A stretch of DNA of 64,000 nt from an uncultured Candidatus Saccharibacteria bacterium (GCA_938039975.1 CALHTM010000017.1:1-64000); one strand, 5' to 3'. Positions 54,457 through 63,620 are shown, numbered from the stretch's first letter. The notes: generated by a model not told the origin, from the letters alone. A program made the numbers and translations.

Positions 54457-55965
54457 ATTTTGAGAATTAGAGTTGTCTAGTATACTAGCGAAAGGCTTCA
54501 ACAGAGGTAGTTGAAGCCTTTTTGCTTTCAAAGTAGGGTTCGCAAGTAGCATACGCAGAATTTTGTTCTTTTGCTCTGGTTGCGAACGCTCAAAGATATT
54601 TTTAGCCTTTGACGCCAGTTCTAACAGATAAGCAGAGGTGAGTTGGAAGGACGTATCGTTATTTGTGTACTCAACCAACTTACGGTCAAGGTCTTCCATT
54701 TCGGTCTTATACTTCATTACATATTTGTCATATTCATCGACAGTAATACGTCCATCAAGCCTGTCATCGTATAGTATACCTAGCTTTTTCTCTAAACGTA
54801 GGTATTCAGCCCGTGTTTGTGTAATAGCGTTTTTATAGAACAGCTGTATATTATCGTGTTCGTTTTTCATCAGCTCAAGCACTTGGTTCACTATTCCTTC
54901 ACTGATATTGAGCTTTTCGAGCAGTTCAGTTACTTGAGGTAGTATATCCGCTTCGGCGATATGAGGTTGGTCACAAGCTACGCCAACCTTTGCTTTAGTA
55001 CAACGCATATAGACGTGTCCTTTTTGCTCATATGATGAGATAGTGCAACCGCAGGTGGCGCACTTGAGTATGCCACTGAAGGTAAATATCTGCTTGGTGT
55101 TGGTTTTGGTCTTTTCGTTAGTCCGCTGGTCGTTGATACGTTGAACCTTGTCGAAGGTGGACTTATCTATTATCGGTTCGTACTTATGAGGGTAAAGACC
55201 GCCATCGTACTTCATAACGCCGTAATAAAACGGGTTCTTGAGCATTGTTTCAATCTGGCTCTGACCAACTATACCTTGCTTTTTAGTGTTACTACGTAAG
55301 CCGTCTTCACGAAGTATCTTGGCAATGGTGCGATAAGACTTACCTTCAAGCCGTAGTTCAAACGCCTTGCTAATGTACTGCTTGCGGTCTGGGTCGGGTA
55401 TGATATTCTTTACCACTTTACCGCTAGTGTCTTCCCATTTGATGTTCTTATAGCCAATACAAGCCTTGCCTGGGTATTCGCCATCGTGAAGCTTCTGTTC
55501 AATCTTACGTTTTACGTTGTCGCTGATAGCCATTGAGTAGTAACCGCCAAAGACCATACCCATATCTAGACGGGTCTTGTCGTGGGCTGGTGAGTGCTGG
55601 TGGTATATAAGCCCGTCAGACGGGAAGTGTAGTTCGCAACGCCCTTCTTTTACTAGGTTCTTCAGCGTGCGTACAACGTCCGAAGAAACATCACGGGTGA
55701 GGCGGTCGATTTTATCAAATACCATCACGAAGTACTTAGGGTACTTGATAGCTTCATCAACAATTTCAATAAATTTGGCACGGTCTTCTTTGAAAGCCGT
55801 TTCATCAAAGCGATGTAGCTCTTTGCTGAACTTGTAGCGGTCAGCGTATTCATTGAGCCGTAGCTCTTGTGCTGGCAGGGCGTCTACTTGCCGTGGGTCT
55901 GATACCCGTGCGATTAGGAAGGCTTTCATGCCTTCGTAGTCCTTTATTTCTTTTCTTACTTTCAT
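54415..55965 (-). CDS. Large serine recombinase (integrase)
   Basis: The product is 516 aa. The resolvase domain (about 12-150) has the catalytic serine in ARVSDPRQ and the FDKIDRLTRD motif. A recombinase domain follows, then a zinc ribbon (CATCGC ... MRCTKAKVGVAC) and a coiled coil. The last residues (GSNQRPNG) are encoded by the antisense strand of tRNA-Asn, so the C-terminus is set by the integration site. A Shine-Dalgarno (AGGAAG) precedes ATG 55965. It would integrate and excise the element. Confidence 0.92.
   Translation of the reverse strand: MKVRKEIKDYEGMKAFLIARVSDPRQVDALPAQELRLNEYADRYKFSKELHRFDETAFKEDRAKFIEIVDEAIKYPKYFVMVFDKIDRLTRDVSSDVVRTLKNLVKEGRCELHFPSDGLIYHQHSPAHDKTRLDMGMVFGGYYSMAISDNVKRKIEQKLHDGEYPGKACIGYKNIKWEDTSGKVVKNIIPDPDRKQYISKAFELRLEGKSYRTIAKILREDGLRSNTKKQGIVGQSQIETMLKNPFYYGVMKYDGGLYPHKYEPIIDKSTFDKVQRINDQRTNEKTKTNTKQIFTFSGILKCATCGCTISSYEQKGHVYMRCTKAKVGVACDQPHIAEADILPQVTELLEKLNISEGIVNQVLELMKNEHDNIQLFYKNAITQTRAEYLRLEKKLGILYDDRLDGRITVDEYDKYVMKYKTEMEDLDRKLVEYTNNDTSFQLTSAYLLELASKAKNIFERSQPEQKNKILRMLLANPTLKAKRLQLPLLKPFASILDNSNSQNWLRQLGSNQRPNG
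54440..54456. other. Probable attachment-site end at the tRNA-Asn 3' terminus
   Basis: The boundary between chromosome and element is placed at the tRNA 3' end because the recombinase frame runs across it and the tRNA stays intact. No second copy of the tRNA 3' sequence is seen downstream in the window, so the other end lies further right. The exact crossover dinucleotide is unknown. Confidence 0.5.
54491..54523 (+). terminator. Intrinsic terminator after tRNA-Asn
   Basis: A 12-bp perfect stem (AAAGGCTTCAAC at 54491-54502 with GTTGAAGCCTTT at 54510-54521), a 7-nt loop and a T run form a strong rho-independent terminator for the tRNA. It lies inside the 3' coding end of the recombinase on the other strand. 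Confidence 0.85.
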
Positions 55966-56020
55966 AATCTTCCTATTGTATTATATATTTGATAACATTA
56001 TATAACAATACTTACCAAAA

Positions 56021-57133
56021 CTAAAAAGTATAGTCTTTAATACTAACGGGCGTCATAGCCGTCAGGGTATTGGTTATATGTAATAGTGTTTTGAGTTGTG
56101 TAGGGTTCGGTGGCTCTCTGCTTTTTTGCTTGAAACGGCGGTATTGTGACGGGCTGAACAAGCCTTCAAGTAGGTTGCGTACATAGCGTTCATCTTTGTC
56201 TTGTCGTAAGTAGGCATAGCCAACTCGTGCGAGGGCTTCCGTCATCTTCATATCTTCGTTGGCTTTCTTGTCATTGATAAGCAGATGTTCAGCGGTGTCG
56301 CTGTCTAATAGTCCTTTAGGTATGCGGTCAAAGATATTTTGCCAGTGTCGCATTAGTATTTTTTGCGAAGTGTCGCTACTATACATTTCTGCAAAGGTGA
56401 TACCGTGGGTAACGCCAATCTTAGCCAGTTCACTGCGTATTTTTCGTAGCCCGTTCAGACGTACTTCTAAGCGAGCAACCGTTACGGTCTTTTGGCGTTC
56501 TAGTTCATCAAGTAGGTTCATTTGTACGTAGCCGTCTTTTTCACGGCTTCGCTTGGGAGATATACGCTCTTGCTTCAGGTCGGCAACTTTATCGTAAATG
56601 GCAATATCTAGGCTGTTGCTGTGTATATGGTAGACATGTCCACCATTACGAAAGTCGGTATTTTGAATATCGTACACTTTGGAAACGTCAGCCGTTCGGA
56701 CGTTAGCAAGTACGTTAGAAACTGGCGTACGGTCAGTGAATATAATGTTTTTTGAGTAGTCTATCTTGCGGACACTGGCTTGCCGTATTTGATGAGGAAA
56801 TAACCAGATGCCATAAGTGGTTCTTGTCGTGTCAGATAACTTTTTGACTACCGCTTCAAAATCGGCGTCATCAAGTTCGCTGAAGTTATTATTGAACATC
56901 AGTTTTGGTAGCGACAACTCAATTGCTAATTCGTAGTTTTTACCGCCTCTAACTGGTCGTTCGGTGTAGGTGAGACGAGGTTGATAGATACCTTTTTTCT
57001 TGTTTTCACTACTAGGATTAGCAACAGCCTTGAATAAGCCCGTATCGGCATCAAAGCCGTGTTGGAAGCGAGCTTTTTCATACCAGTGGGGACGCTTACT
57101 AAAAGGTAGTACCAGCTTGATAGTATCTATCAT
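56021..57133 (-). CDS. Replication initiator resembling filamentous-phage gene II protein
   Basis: The product is about 370 aa. It opens MIDTIKLVLPF, the usual start of the G2P/X family of phage replication initiators, and has basic and helical segments after that. I prefer ATG 57133 because of this start and the AAGGA 7 nt upstream; the longer frame runs into spoVG. Family members nick double-stranded DNA for rolling-circle replication. Its overlap with spoVG (35 nt) suggests coupled expression. The catalytic Tyr could not be assigned. Confidence 0.7.
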   Translation of the reverse strand: MIDTIKLVLPFSKRPHWYEKARFQHGFDADTGLFKAVANPSSENKKKGIYQPRLTYTERPVRGGKNYELAIELSLPKLMFNNNFSELDDADFEAVVKKLSDTTRTTYGIWLFPHQIRQASVRKIDYSKNIIFTDRTPVSNVLANVRTADVSKVYDIQNTDFRNGGHVYHIHSNSLDIAIYDKVADLKQERISPKRSREKDGYVQMNLLDELERQKTVTVARLEVRLNGLRKIRSELAKIGVTHGITFAEMYSSDTSQKILMRHWQNIFDRIPKGLLDSDTAEHLLINDKKANEDMKMTEALARVGYAYLRQDKDERYVRNLLEGLFSPSQYRRFKQKSREPPNPTQLKTLLHITNTLTAMTPVSIKDYTF

Positions 57134-57398
57134 CGTTACGTCCTTCAAATATTTCGCTACATTTTTTGAACACAGCTCCTTCAATAGCCCGGCTTGCTTC
57201 ACGGTTGATTGGATAGAATAGTCCTAGCGACCTATTGCCTACGAGCTTCGTAGGGTACAACAGGCGATACGAGCCATCTAGCTTGGTGTAGACGGCGATT
57301 GAGTTGAGGTATATGTTTCCATCAACAACTAGGCTGGCTATACCAACTAAGCCATTCTTCGGCTTTACAGGCGTGATGTTTACTTCGCTAACGACCAT
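57099..57398 (-). CDS. spoVG: SpoVG family regulator
   Basis: The product is 99 aa with the SpoVG fold pattern: VSEVNITPVKPKNGLVGIASLVVDGNIYLNSIAVY, a central LLYPTK and a C-terminal YPINREASRAIEGAV helix. SpoVG proteins bind DNA or RNA and are frequent passengers on Gram-positive mobile elements. The start overlaps the preceding 41-aa frame by 11 nt, and GAGGA precedes it. Confidence 0.85.
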   Translation of the reverse strand: MVVSEVNITPVKPKNGLVGIASLVVDGNIYLNSIAVYTKLDGSYRLLYPTKLVGNRSLGLFYPINREASRAIEGAVFKKCSEIFEGRNDDRYYQAGTTF

Positions 57399-57513
57399 AT
57401 CGCTTACGTTCCTCAGCGGCTTGTTCTTTTTTGATTGCCCATAGCCATATGTTGGTGAGCAGTTCTATTAGTTTGCGGACAAATATCCTAAATAGCTTGT
57501 GGATAGTTACCAT
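57388..57513 (-). CDS. Tiny hydrophobic protein (41 aa)
   Basis: This frame encodes about 41 aa with a hydrophobic or amphipathic helix (FVRKLIELLTNIWLWAI) and a charged end. AAAGGG lies about 8 nt before the ATG. It overlaps spoVG by 11 nt at its end and the 58-aa frame by 26 nt at its start. This chained overlap and a Shine-Dalgarno support translation. Function is unknown. Confidence 0.5.
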   Translation of the reverse strand: MVTIHKLFRIFVRKLIELLTNIWLWAIKKEQAAEERKRYGR

Positions 57514-57664
57514 TTGTACTGACCCTTTCATTACGTTTTACTTCCATGTCAACTTCCAAAAGGGCGTCCAAAAACTTGGCGAGGTTATTCAACTCGTCAG
57601 TATCAAGCACTGGCACGGCTGGCGTGTCTGGACTTGCTGGAGCTGGCTCTTGTTGGTCGTTCAT
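57488..57664 (-). CDS. Small protein (58 aa) heading the initiator operon
   Basis: The frame encodes 58 aa with an Ala/Pro-rich start and an acidic helix (TDELNNLAKFLDALLEVDM). No strong Shine-Dalgarno precedes the ATG. It lies directly downstream of the repeat array and is the first frame of the small-gene/spoVG/initiator series. Function is unknown. Confidence 0.45.
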   Translation of the reverse strand: MNDQQEPAPASPDTPAVPVLDTDELNNLAKFLDALLEVDMEVKRNERVSTNGNYPQAI

Positions 57665-57722
57665 ACTACCAACTATGCCAATATCTAGCGGGGTTGTCGC
57701 TGTTTGCGTTTTATGTTGTAAC

Positions 57723-57816
57723 TAAGTCGTTCAATCTGTTATTGTTGCTGTTCGTGATTGGCGGTTTTCTGTTCAGCTCCGTTTATTTTCTGTTCAAAAC
57801 AGTATAATTCTGTTCA
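57723..57816. repeat. Iteron-like array, about 21-bp spacing
   Basis: The core TTCTGTTCA or a variant recurs at 57744, 57765, 57786 and 57806 (starts of 11-bp windows), with a weaker copy at 57723. Spacing is 21, 21, 21 and 20 bp, about two helical turns, so all copies face the same side of DNA. The array is upstream of the initiator operon and adjoins the stop of the 57823 gene. It is likely the binding site of the initiator or of a regulator. Confidence 0.7.
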
Positions 57817-57822
57817 AAATTG

Positions 57823-58767
57823 CTAGAACGGTATTTCCATCGGTTTCTGTACTACATCAGCCCCAAGTTTCTTGAGCTTGTCGTCTAGCTTGGTGGTGTC
57901 AATGCGTTCGGCGTCTACTTCTTCACGGGTGATGGTAGGGCGAAAGACTACGCCGTTGGCTTCGCTAACCTGTGGAAAGAACAATTCCCTAAGCGTACCA
58001 GAGAAGCCTAAGCCGCTAAGCGTAACACTAAGAGTACGAGAATAATTATGCCCTAGATTTGGCTTGAATAGTTCGTTTGGCTTGGCGACTGCTTGCTCCA
58101 TCAGTTTTGCCGACGCTGAAGCTAATTGTGTTTTCTTGACCTTTAGTACGCCTTTGACGCCGTTGACGAGCAGTGAGCCGTCGCTGGCGTAGGTAAGGGT
58201 GTATTCGGGTATAAACCAGTCCCGCTCTACGTCGCTTTCGTCCTCAATTTTAGCAAAGAAGGCTTTGCCGTTGGCTTCGGCTTCGTCAACGATTTTCTTT
58301 ATTTCAGGCGGGAAGTCTGGCGTTTCTTTGCCGTGCGATATACGTAGCCTGTTTACCTGTGCGTTATGGCTAAGTCCGTACTCGTTATTGTTGTAGTTCG
58401 TGTATTCCCATACGTCGCTTTCAATATGTTCGAGCCTATCGAAACTTTGCCAACAGATATTTTCACTGATGTTTTCAAGCTCGGCGTTGCGAGCGTATAT
58501 CTTTCTCAACTCGTTGACGAGCAGTATATAGCTACGGTTGATGGTGCTAACGTCTGGTAGTCCGCTAAGGTTGTTGGCGACCATTTCAAATAGCCCGATA
58601 GCGAACTTGTTGAGGTGGTAGGCAAGGGCGAAGTCGTTGGCTTTGCGGTCTGGTTCTTTGAGCGACTTAGCGAGTGCGGCGGCACGGTCTACGACATACT
58701 TAGCACTAGCTTCGTCAAGCTCGTACCTGTTCATATAGACCGTTACTAAATTATCTTTCTCTGTCAT
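57823..58767 (-). CDS. Mobile-element hypothetical protein
   Basis: The product is about 314 aa, soluble and mostly helical in the first half. I recognise no catalytic motif. Start ATG 58767 follows GAAAG; a TTG at 58779 is an alternative. It ends next to the iteron array and is divergent from the excisionase-like gene. A replication or DNA-maintenance role is suggested only by position. Confidence 0.6.
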   Translation of the reverse strand: MTEKDNLVTVYMNRYELDEASAKYVVDRAAALAKSLKEPDRKANDFALAYHLNKFAIGLFEMVANNLSGLPDVSTINRSYILLVNELRKIYARNAELENISENICWQSFDRLEHIESDVWEYTNYNNNEYGLSHNAQVNRLRISHGKETPDFPPEIKKIVDEAEANGKAFFAKIEDESDVERDWFIPEYTLTYASDGSLLVNGVKGVLKVKKTQLASASAKLMEQAVAKPNELFKPNLGHNYSRTLSVTLSGLGFSGTLRELFFPQVSEANGVVFRPTITREEVDAERIDTTKLDDKLKKLGADVVQKPMEIPF

Positions 58768-58817
58768 TACATCTTTCAACTACCAAGTTCTTGTCATTTA
58801 TTATACAATAATATTAT

Positions 58818-59003
58818 ATGGCAGACGAAAATCTATCTGAATACCTAACACTGAAGCAGGTCAGTGAACTGCTCAAGGTACACCCGAACACTCTGCGTAA
58901 CTGGGATAAAAACGGTACACTCAAGCCTATTCGTATTGGCGAGCGTAAAATACGACGATATAAAAAAGAAGATGTAAAGAAGTTTTTGGAAGCAGGTCAG
59001 TAA
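58818..59003 (+). CDS. Excisionase-like helix-turn-helix protein
   Basis: The product is 61 aa, a MerR-type winged HTH: LTLKQVSELLKVHPNTLRNWDKNG, then KPIRIGERKIRRYKKEDVKKFLE. This is the HTH_17/excise pattern. A TACAAT (58804-58809) lies 8 nt upstream with no Shine-Dalgarno. It may direct excision by the recombinase or regulate the downstream restriction-modification genes, which follow after 31 nt. Confidence 0.8.
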   Translation: MADENLSEYLTLKQVSELLKVHPNTLRNWDKNGTLKPIRIGERKIRRYKKEDVKKFLEAGQ

Positions 59004-59034
59004 ACAGTAAAAATTTGGAAGGACGTAATGAGCG

Positions 59035-60798
59035 ATGGCAGATAATTCACTGAAAAAAGGACGATATACCAAGTACAGCAACAAGATTGGCTTGTTTAGC
59101 AATAGCAAGGGTAGCTTCATCAAAAACGATACCGAAGTGGTATTGAATTTCCCTTTCAAAGATACCGTCCTAGAAGCTGGTATGACCAAAGAAGACAAGG
59201 GGCGTGAAGAACGCTTCCTTCAGATTGATATAGACAGTAAAGATATAGACACACTGGAAGAACCAAAAGTACTGACCGATTTTCGTTACGTTGATAAGGA
59301 CGGCGAAAGGTCGCTGACTGCGAGTAGTGACGTTTCCTTCTTTGATGAAGATGGCGAGCTGAAGCAGAACTTACTTATCAAGGGCAATAACCTTCTTGCC
59401 TTGCATACACTCAAAAGTCGTCTGGCTGGTAAAGTGAAACTCATCTACATTGACCCACCTTATAACACTGGTAGTGATAGTTTCCGCTACAACGACAGTT
59501 TCAGCCACTCGTCGTGGCTTACCTTTATGAAAAACCGCCTTGAAGTAGCAAAAGACCTATTGCGTGATGATGGTATGATTTTCGTTCAGTGCGACTACAA
59601 AGAAGACGCCTACCTGCGTATTCTTATGGACGAAATTTTTGGGCAGTCTAACCTTGTTGCTCAAATTACAGTAAAGTCCAACAGTATATCTGGCAATAAA
59701 ACTCAACACAAAGAAAAAACTATATTGAAGAATAAAGACACCATTTTGGCGTATAAGTTGGCTAATGAAATAACCATCAAGCCTCAATATGTAGCAAAAA
59801 ACGAGTGGGACACCCACTATAATTCAGTGCTGAAGGAGTTGCCAGACGGTACGCTGGTCATTGAAAAACTAAAAGATGTTTTAGTTGCGGAAGGTGTTAT
59901 TGCTAAAAGCGACACTATCACGCCAGATATTTTGAAAATCCGAAAAGTCAACGATTACCTTTTTGGAATACGCTATAGCGTATTCCGAAAAGTCAATTCC
60001 ATACCTGACAACCTGAAGGCGTTGAGCCTGAAGACGCCTGATGACGTAGTGTTTATTGAGGACAAGAACGGTAAGAAAATGTACGCCCACGGCGGTAAGC
60101 GACTTTCAATGCTTTCCAACGTGTACCAAGAGATTGACGGTGAACAAAAGATGGCTCAACTGCTTGGCGACCTATGGACTGATATAGACTTTCAGAATAC
60201 TCAAAATGAAGGCGGTGTTGACCTGACTAACGGTAAAAAGCCTGAAGCGTTGATACGAAGAATTGTTGATATGGTAACGAAGCCAAACGATATAGTCTTA
60301 GACTTTTTCGTTGGTTCGGGTACAACGTCAGCCGTTGCTCATAAGATGGGGCGTAGGTGGGTTGGTATTGAGCAGATGGACTATGTTGAAGATAAGACCA
60401 CTGTACGGCTCAAGCGTGTAATTGACGGTGAACAGAACGGTATTTCCAAGTATGTAAACTGGCAAGGTGGCGGTTCGTTCGTGTACTTTGAACTGAAGAA
60501 GTATAACCAAGAGTACATCGACCGTATTATGGAAGCCACGAGCCTGAAGGAACTTGAAGATATATACGTTGATATGCGTAACAATGCCTTCCTAAAGTTC
60601 TGGTTTGACCGTAGCCACTTTGAAAAAGACGAAGACTTTAGGCAGCTTGACCTTGATGGTCGCAAGGAAGCACTGGCTGATGTGCTGGACGAAAATCAAC
60701 TATACCTCAACTACGCAGATATGGGCGATACACGACACGAGGTAACGGCTGATGAAAAAGTATTGACGGACAAATTCTATGGCACGAACGAAAACTAA
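59035..60798 (+). CDS. mod: Type III restriction-modification DNA methyltransferase (Mod)
   Basis: The product is 587 aa, an N6-adenine methyltransferase of beta arrangement. The catalytic DPPY is at 140-143 (IYIDPPYNTG) and the AdoMet motif FVGSGTT at about 425-431. Between them lies a variable target-recognition region (about 210-400). The N-terminal 100 residues are unassigned. It overlaps the restriction gene by 20 nt. Mod both methylates and directs Res to the target. Confidence 0.92.
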   Translation: MADNSLKKGRYTKYSNKIGLFSNSKGSFIKNDTEVVLNFPFKDTVLEAGMTKEDKGREERFLQIDIDSKDIDTLEEPKVLTDFRYVDKDGERSLTASSDVSFFDEDGELKQNLLIKGNNLLALHTLKSRLAGKVKLIYIDPPYNTGSDSFRYNDSFSHSSWLTFMKNRLEVAKDLLRDDGMIFVQCDYKEDAYLRILMDEIFGQSNLVAQITVKSNSISGNKTQHKEKTILKNKDTILAYKLANEITIKPQYVAKNEWDTHYNSVLKELPDGTLVIEKLKDVLVAEGVIAKSDTITPDILKIRKVNDYLFGIRYSVFRKVNSIPDNLKALSLKTPDDVVFIEDKNGKKMYAHGGKRLSMLSNVYQEIDGEQKMAQLLGDLWTDIDFQNTQNEGGVDLTNGKKPEALIRRIVDMVTKPNDIVLDFFVGSGTTSAVAHKMGRRWVGIEQMDYVEDKTTVRLKRVIDGEQNGISKYVNWQGGGSFVYFELKKYNQEYIDRIMEATSLKELEDIYVDMRNNAFLKFWFDRSHFEKDEDFRQLDLDGRKEALADVLDENQLYLNYADMGDTRHEVTADEKVLTDKFYGTNEN

Positions 60799-63616
60799 GG
60801 TTGGCGAAACATTACAGAACTTTCTTTTCAACAAGATAGAAAGCGACCCTGATTATCAACAGTGGGCAAAAGATTATCAGATACCTGATTACATCACTGA
60901 CAATCTACACCCTGCTAAGCAACTGCGTGAGTACCAAGAAAACGCCCTGAAGCACTTTATATGGCTCTACGACCACGATAGGGCAAGTGCGAAGCACTTA
61001 CTGTTCAATATGGCGACTGGAACGGGTAAGACGTTGGTAATGGCGTCTGTTGTGCTGTATCTGTATGAAAAAGGCTATCGCAACTTCCTATTCTTGGTGT
61101 ACCGAGATAATATCATCAAACAAGCCGTCCGAAACTTTACTGACTACAAGTTTGAAAAGTATCTGTTCAACCCGAAGGGTATAAAAATCAACGGGCAGAA
61201 CGTTGATGTAAGGGCGGTTGGTAGCGTGGCTGATAGTAGCCGTAACGCCATCAACTTTATGTTCTTCAGTACGCAGTTGCTCTATAACAGGCTGAACGAA
61301 GACAAGGAAAACGGACTTACCTTTGATGACTTTGTTGAAAATGACGTAGTGATACTTGCTGACGAAGCCCACTCATTGAACGTTGAAACTCGCAAAAAGA
61401 CCAAGAGTGAAGCGGACGAAGTGAAGAACTGGGAAACGGCGGTATTGTCTGCTGTAAAAGCCCGTGAAGAAAATATGCTCATTGAGTTTACTGCTACGGT
61501 TGACCTTGCCAATCAAGCCATACACGAAAAATATGAAGATAAAATCGTTCATCGCTACGACTTTTTGGCGTTCAACAAAGACGGGTACAGCAAGGACGTA
61601 AAGTTCCTATTCAACCAAGAGGTTCATACCGAAGACCAGAAGCGTCTTTTGATTATAAATGCCGTTGCGTTGAGTGAATACCGTAGGTTGCTGGCTGAAC
61701 GTGTGATGGGTATAACCATCAGTCCAATAGTGCTTATCAAGTCAGTGAAAATTGCCCAAAGCGAAGAAGACCGCAAGTTTTTTGATAATGTGATTGGCTC
61801 TTTGCGACCCGAAGACTTGAACCGCTTGAAGGAACTAGGGCGTGAGAATAAGAACCGTGAACACGAGATATTGGCTGATATGTTCAATTGGCTGGCGTCC
61901 AAAGAAGCAGGGTTTATTTCAGGTGGTGATTGGGACGGCTTGAAGGCGTTTACGGCTGAAATACGGTCTAGTTTTGCCCACGATAATACGCTGATATACA
62001 ACAGCCAGAAAAAGGAAAAAGCGGACTTATTGCCGTTGCTGGACAGCCCACGAAACACAATACGAGCCATCTTTTCGGTCAATGCCCTAAACGAAGGCTG
62101 GGACGTGCTGGGGTTGTATGATATTATTCACTTTGATATTTCCGAGAGTAAAAAGGTGTCGCTGCAAGATATTCAGCTGATTGGTCGTGGTGCAAGGTAT
62201 AACCCGTATGAACTACCACGCTCGTACAAGCGAGATAGTGAAGAAGACAATATGCTTAGCCTGTTTGCTACTCGCAACCTTGAGTTTGATAAGTACAAGC
62301 GAAAGTTCGACAACGACCCCTATGATAAAGGACGTGTGCTAGAAACGTTTGTGTATCACTTCGTCAAAACTGGTACGTTTCTTGAGAGCCTTCAGCGTGA
62401 TTTGCTGGGCGAGGGTATTATCAGTGAGGGTGTCGAAAAGAAGACCATCACAATGAAACAAAAGTTCCTTGAAAGCGAAACGTATCAAAAGGGCTTCGTG
62501 CTGGTCAATCAGACCGTCAAGCGTACCAAAACAAAGGGTGATGAAATTGACACGACGTTCAAGCGTATTATAAAAGCTGGTTCGTATAACCTGCGAGCAA
62601 GGGGCTTGTCGGATTTTGAGCAAAACCAGATTGTTGCAGGTCAAAAGGTTGACGTTATTCGTATTACAGAAGAGTTTTTCCCGTTGCCTATTATTCGCAA
62701 GGCGTTGGTGGCGGCTGAAGCTGGCTTTTTCCGTTACAACAACCTGCGTGAACATATTGTAGGTATCAAAACGGTTGATGAGCTGATTGAAAAGTATTTA
62801 CCGCTATACGAAATAAAATACACCTACGAAGAAGGCAAGAGTATCAGTCAGTTGAACCCTATTGAAAAACTGCAACTACTGATTGGTGTGATTTTGCCCG
62901 AAGTGCGTAAAAGCATTGACCTGAATATGCCACGAGTAACAGGTAGCAAGAAGTTCCGACCAGTATCGCTGTCGTCGGTATTTGGCAAAGAAAAGAATAT
63001 CTACCTTATGTCGTTCCCGACCGAAGACCCTGCTACAGGTAAGAAGGTATTTGTGAGTACCGATGAACGTGCCAAAGCCCAAAGCGACCACGACAACCCC
63101 GACCTTCAGTACGATATAGAAACGGCTGACTGGTACGCTTACAGTGAAAACTATGGCACGAGCGAGGAAAAGAAGTTCGTGAAGTATGTTGCTAGTCAAA
63201 TTGGCGACTTGCGAGCAAAGTATAGGGGCGCTGAAATATACCTCATACGAAACGAACTAGACTATTGGCTGTTTAGCCCTCAAGACGGTCGCAGGTTCAG
63301 CCCTGACTATATGCTGATTGTGAACGATGTACACAGTGGCGAGATGTACTACCAGTGTTTGATTGAGCCTAAGGGCGGTCATATTCTTGAGCAGGATTTA
63401 TGGAAAGAAGAAGCCTTGATAAGCCTAACTGATGATAGTGAAGTGGTGTTTGAAGCTGAAGACGGTGATAGTCGTAACTACCGTGAGTATCTGGAAGAAG
63501 TAAGTAAGCACGGCTACAAAGAGGTGAAGCCGTTAGGGTTCAAGTTCTACAATAGCGACAAGCGAGGCGAAGAAGATTTTGCCTTAGACTTTCAGGCAAA
63601 ACTTTTGGACCGATGA
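60779..63616 (+). CDS. res: Type III restriction endonuclease subunit (Res)
   Basis: The product is 945 aa. A helicase core has Walker A ATGTGKT (79-85), DEAH (195-198) and motif VI-like QLIGRGARYNPY. The C-terminal nuclease shows PD (842-843) and E-x-K (E863, K865), the PD-(D/E)xK triad. No frameshift is seen, so the system looks functional. It cuts unmodified DNA together with Mod and protects the element or its host from phages. Confidence 0.92.
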   Translation: MARTKTKVGETLQNFLFNKIESDPDYQQWAKDYQIPDYITDNLHPAKQLREYQENALKHFIWLYDHDRASAKHLLFNMATGTGKTLVMASVVLYLYEKGYRNFLFLVYRDNIIKQAVRNFTDYKFEKYLFNPKGIKINGQNVDVRAVGSVADSSRNAINFMFFSTQLLYNRLNEDKENGLTFDDFVENDVVILADEAHSLNVETRKKTKSEADEVKNWETAVLSAVKAREENMLIEFTATVDLANQAIHEKYEDKIVHRYDFLAFNKDGYSKDVKFLFNQEVHTEDQKRLLIINAVALSEYRRLLAERVMGITISPIVLIKSVKIAQSEEDRKFFDNVIGSLRPEDLNRLKELGRENKNREHEILADMFNWLASKEAGFISGGDWDGLKAFTAEIRSSFAHDNTLIYNSQKKEKADLLPLLDSPRNTIRAIFSVNALNEGWDVLGLYDIIHFDISESKKVSLQDIQLIGRGARYNPYELPRSYKRDSEEDNMLSLFATRNLEFDKYKRKFDNDPYDKGRVLETFVYHFVKTGTFLESLQRDLLGEGIISEGVEKKTITMKQKFLESETYQKGFVLVNQTVKRTKTKGDEIDTTFKRIIKAGSYNLRARGLSDFEQNQIVAGQKVDVIRITEEFFPLPIIRKALVAAEAGFFRYNNLREHIVGIKTVDELIEKYLPLYEIKYTYEEGKSISQLNPIEKLQLLIGVILPEVRKSIDLNMPRVTGSKKFRPVSLSSVFGKEKNIYLMSFPTEDPATGKKVFVSTDERAKAQSDHDNPDLQYDIETADWYAYSENYGTSEEKKFVKYVASQIGDLRAKYRGAEIYLIRNELDYWLFSPQDGRRFSPDYMLIVNDVHSGEMYYQCLIEPKGGHILEQDLWKEEALISLTDDSEVVFEAEDGDSRNYREYLEEVSKHGYKEVKPLGFKFYNSDKRGEEDFALDFQAKLLDR

Positions 63617-63620
63617 AGGC

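Noticed and set aside
57431..57688. 85-aa plus-strand frame in the initiator operon leader
   Set aside because: The minus-strand small frames explain the same DNA better, with chained overlaps and a Shine-Dalgarno on one.
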